DNA of 34,900 nucleotides, taken from the NCBI GenBank assembly GCA_947626525.1, contig CANQSM010000031.1, forward strand, positions 1-34,900. Direction: 5' to 3'. Origin of the DNA: an uncultured Phocaeicola sp. GTDB lineage: Bacteria; Bacteroidota; Bacteroidia; Bacteroidales; Bacteroidaceae. The notes beneath the pieces are model-generated. The model did no database searches. It was not told where the DNA came from and was given only the letters and a program-made list of their open reading frames with translations. The stretch's first letter is position 1; every line of letters starts with the position of its first letter. Position numbers and translations under genes: made by a program. Shown one piece after another: positions 34,556 through 34,900 of this stretch.

Positions 34556-34662
34556 CTCCGTTCACCGTCCGGCGGTACGCTGGACGGTGAAGTCAGATAG
34601 CTGCGAAAGCCGACGCACCTATCTGCATGGACCGTCCAGCGAACGCCGGACGGTGAACGGAG
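34556..34662. repeat. Long hairpin of four alternating 12-bp motifs
   Basis: CTCCGTTCACCGTCCGGCG (34556-34574) is the exact reverse complement of 34644-34662, and the arms continue inward to GATAG (34600) and CTATC (34619) with a few mismatches, leaving an 18-base loop. Each arm is itself a partial palindrome. The motif CACCGTCC(G/A)GCG occurs at 34563-34574 (plus), 34578-34589 (minus), 34630-34641 (plus, with G at the first base) and 34644-34655 (minus). The unit can form a cruciform or a highly structured RNA. Confidence 0.7.
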
Positions 34663-34745
34663 ATATATGGAACAGACAAAACACATCCGTGACAAGGGCG
34701 ATTCATATAGGTTGGCCGGTACTGCCGTCCCCACGCGGGAAAAAG

Positions 34746-34769
34746 GGGAGCAATCATAGTTATGCTCCC
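34746..34769. repeat. 7-bp GC-rich hairpin
   Basis: GGGAGCA (34746-34752) pairs with TGCTCCC (34763-34769) around a 10-base loop. It could be a terminator-like structure, but no T run follows. Confidence 0.45.
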
Positions 34770-34883
34770 GATTGGTTGGCAATGAAGTTGTCGGACGACT
34801 GTGTATTGTTTTTTATCGGTTTTACGGTTCGTCACAATCCGGTAAGTCCGGATAGAACTTCCAAAAATTAAAGGATTCCCATA

Positions 34884-34900
34884 CGCTTGTCATTCAAGCG
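34884..34900. repeat. Inverted repeat at the window end
   Basis: CGCTTG (34884-34889) pairs with CAAGCG (34895-34900) around TCATT. It may be part of a longer structure cut by the window edge. Confidence 0.35.

Larger units (their letters stand above)
34461..34900. other. 440-bp right-end region without a credible gene
   Basis: It holds the hairpin element at 34556-34662, a hairpin at 34746-34769 (GGGAGCA/TGCTCCC), and a terminal inverted repeat at 34884-34900 (CGCTTG-TCATT-CAAGCG). Near the start, TTACAT occurs three times (34471, 34481, 34492), spaced 10-11 bp, and ACGAAAT/ATTTCGT (34462-34468/34496-34502) flanks two of them. A 108-codon plus-strand frame (34545-34871) crosses the repeats and looks spurious. 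Confidence 0.55.

Noticed and set aside
34545..34871. 108-codon plus-strand frame at the right end
   Set aside because: It is encoded largely by the hairpin repeats and is repeat rich; a matching minus-strand frame is equally open.
1..34900. CRISPR arrays, tRNA or rRNA genes
   Set aside because: No regularly spaced repeats, cloverleaf sequence or rRNA signature was found on either strand; intergenic regions were read by eye only.

Overview
The window reads as a chromosomal segment of a human-gut Bacteroides species or close relative. Three things point there. Promoters fit the Bacteroidota housekeeping pattern (-33 TTTG, -7 TAnnTTTG) before at least five genes. There is a SusC/SusD outer-membrane uptake locus with its own ECF sigma factor and FecR-type anti-sigma factor. 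Several outer-membrane and lipoprotein products have typical Bacteroidota domain orders. I cannot fix the species by eye.

Left, about 1-6400, is an accessory island on the minus strand. A small XRE regulator leads a tight operon of hsdR (type I restriction subunit), hsdM (type I methyltransferase), a 338-residue DNA-binding-type protein of unknown function, and the front half of a Fic/Doc death-on-curing toxin. That toxin stops at the first histidine of its Fic motif, next to a perfect 13-bp inverted repeat. No hsdS specificity gene is in the window; it may lie further left or be lost. Upstream is a membrane-anchored orphan.

Between 6400 and 7595 is a 1.2-kb stretch without a convincing full-length gene but full of inverted repeats: a strong hairpin overlapping a 26-codon ORF, a 34-codon ORF ended by a roughly 100-bp element with imperfect terminal inverted repeats, and three further inverted repeats. 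It looks like an insertion hot spot separating the island from the core.

From 7596 to 20563 lie mostly conserved genes: a PMCA-type calcium P-type ATPase, aroB, a carboxypeptidase-regulatory/TonB-dependent-type outer membrane protein with a Gly/Arg-rich tail, cardiolipin synthase, an operon of an anchored protein, a DUF3822 protein and rsmD, a RecD-like helicase, and two small coupled orphans.

From 20757 to 30080 is a regulated nutrient-uptake locus: ECF sigma factor; a candidate ECF promoter; then FecR anti-sigma, SusC with an N-terminal STN signalling domain, SusD, a DUF4843 lipoprotein and a PKD-like lipoprotein in one compact operon. The inferred circuit is: substrate binds SusCD, the STN domain signals FecR, the sigma factor is released, and the operon is induced. 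No glycoside hydrolase or other degradative enzyme is present, so the substrate is probably small, such as a peptide, but this is inference. A run of nine G inside susC could act as a phase switch.

The right end has alaS, divergent from an M23 peptidase and MerR-type regulator pair, then 440 bp without a credible gene that contains a long hairpin built from four alternating copies of a 12-bp motif.
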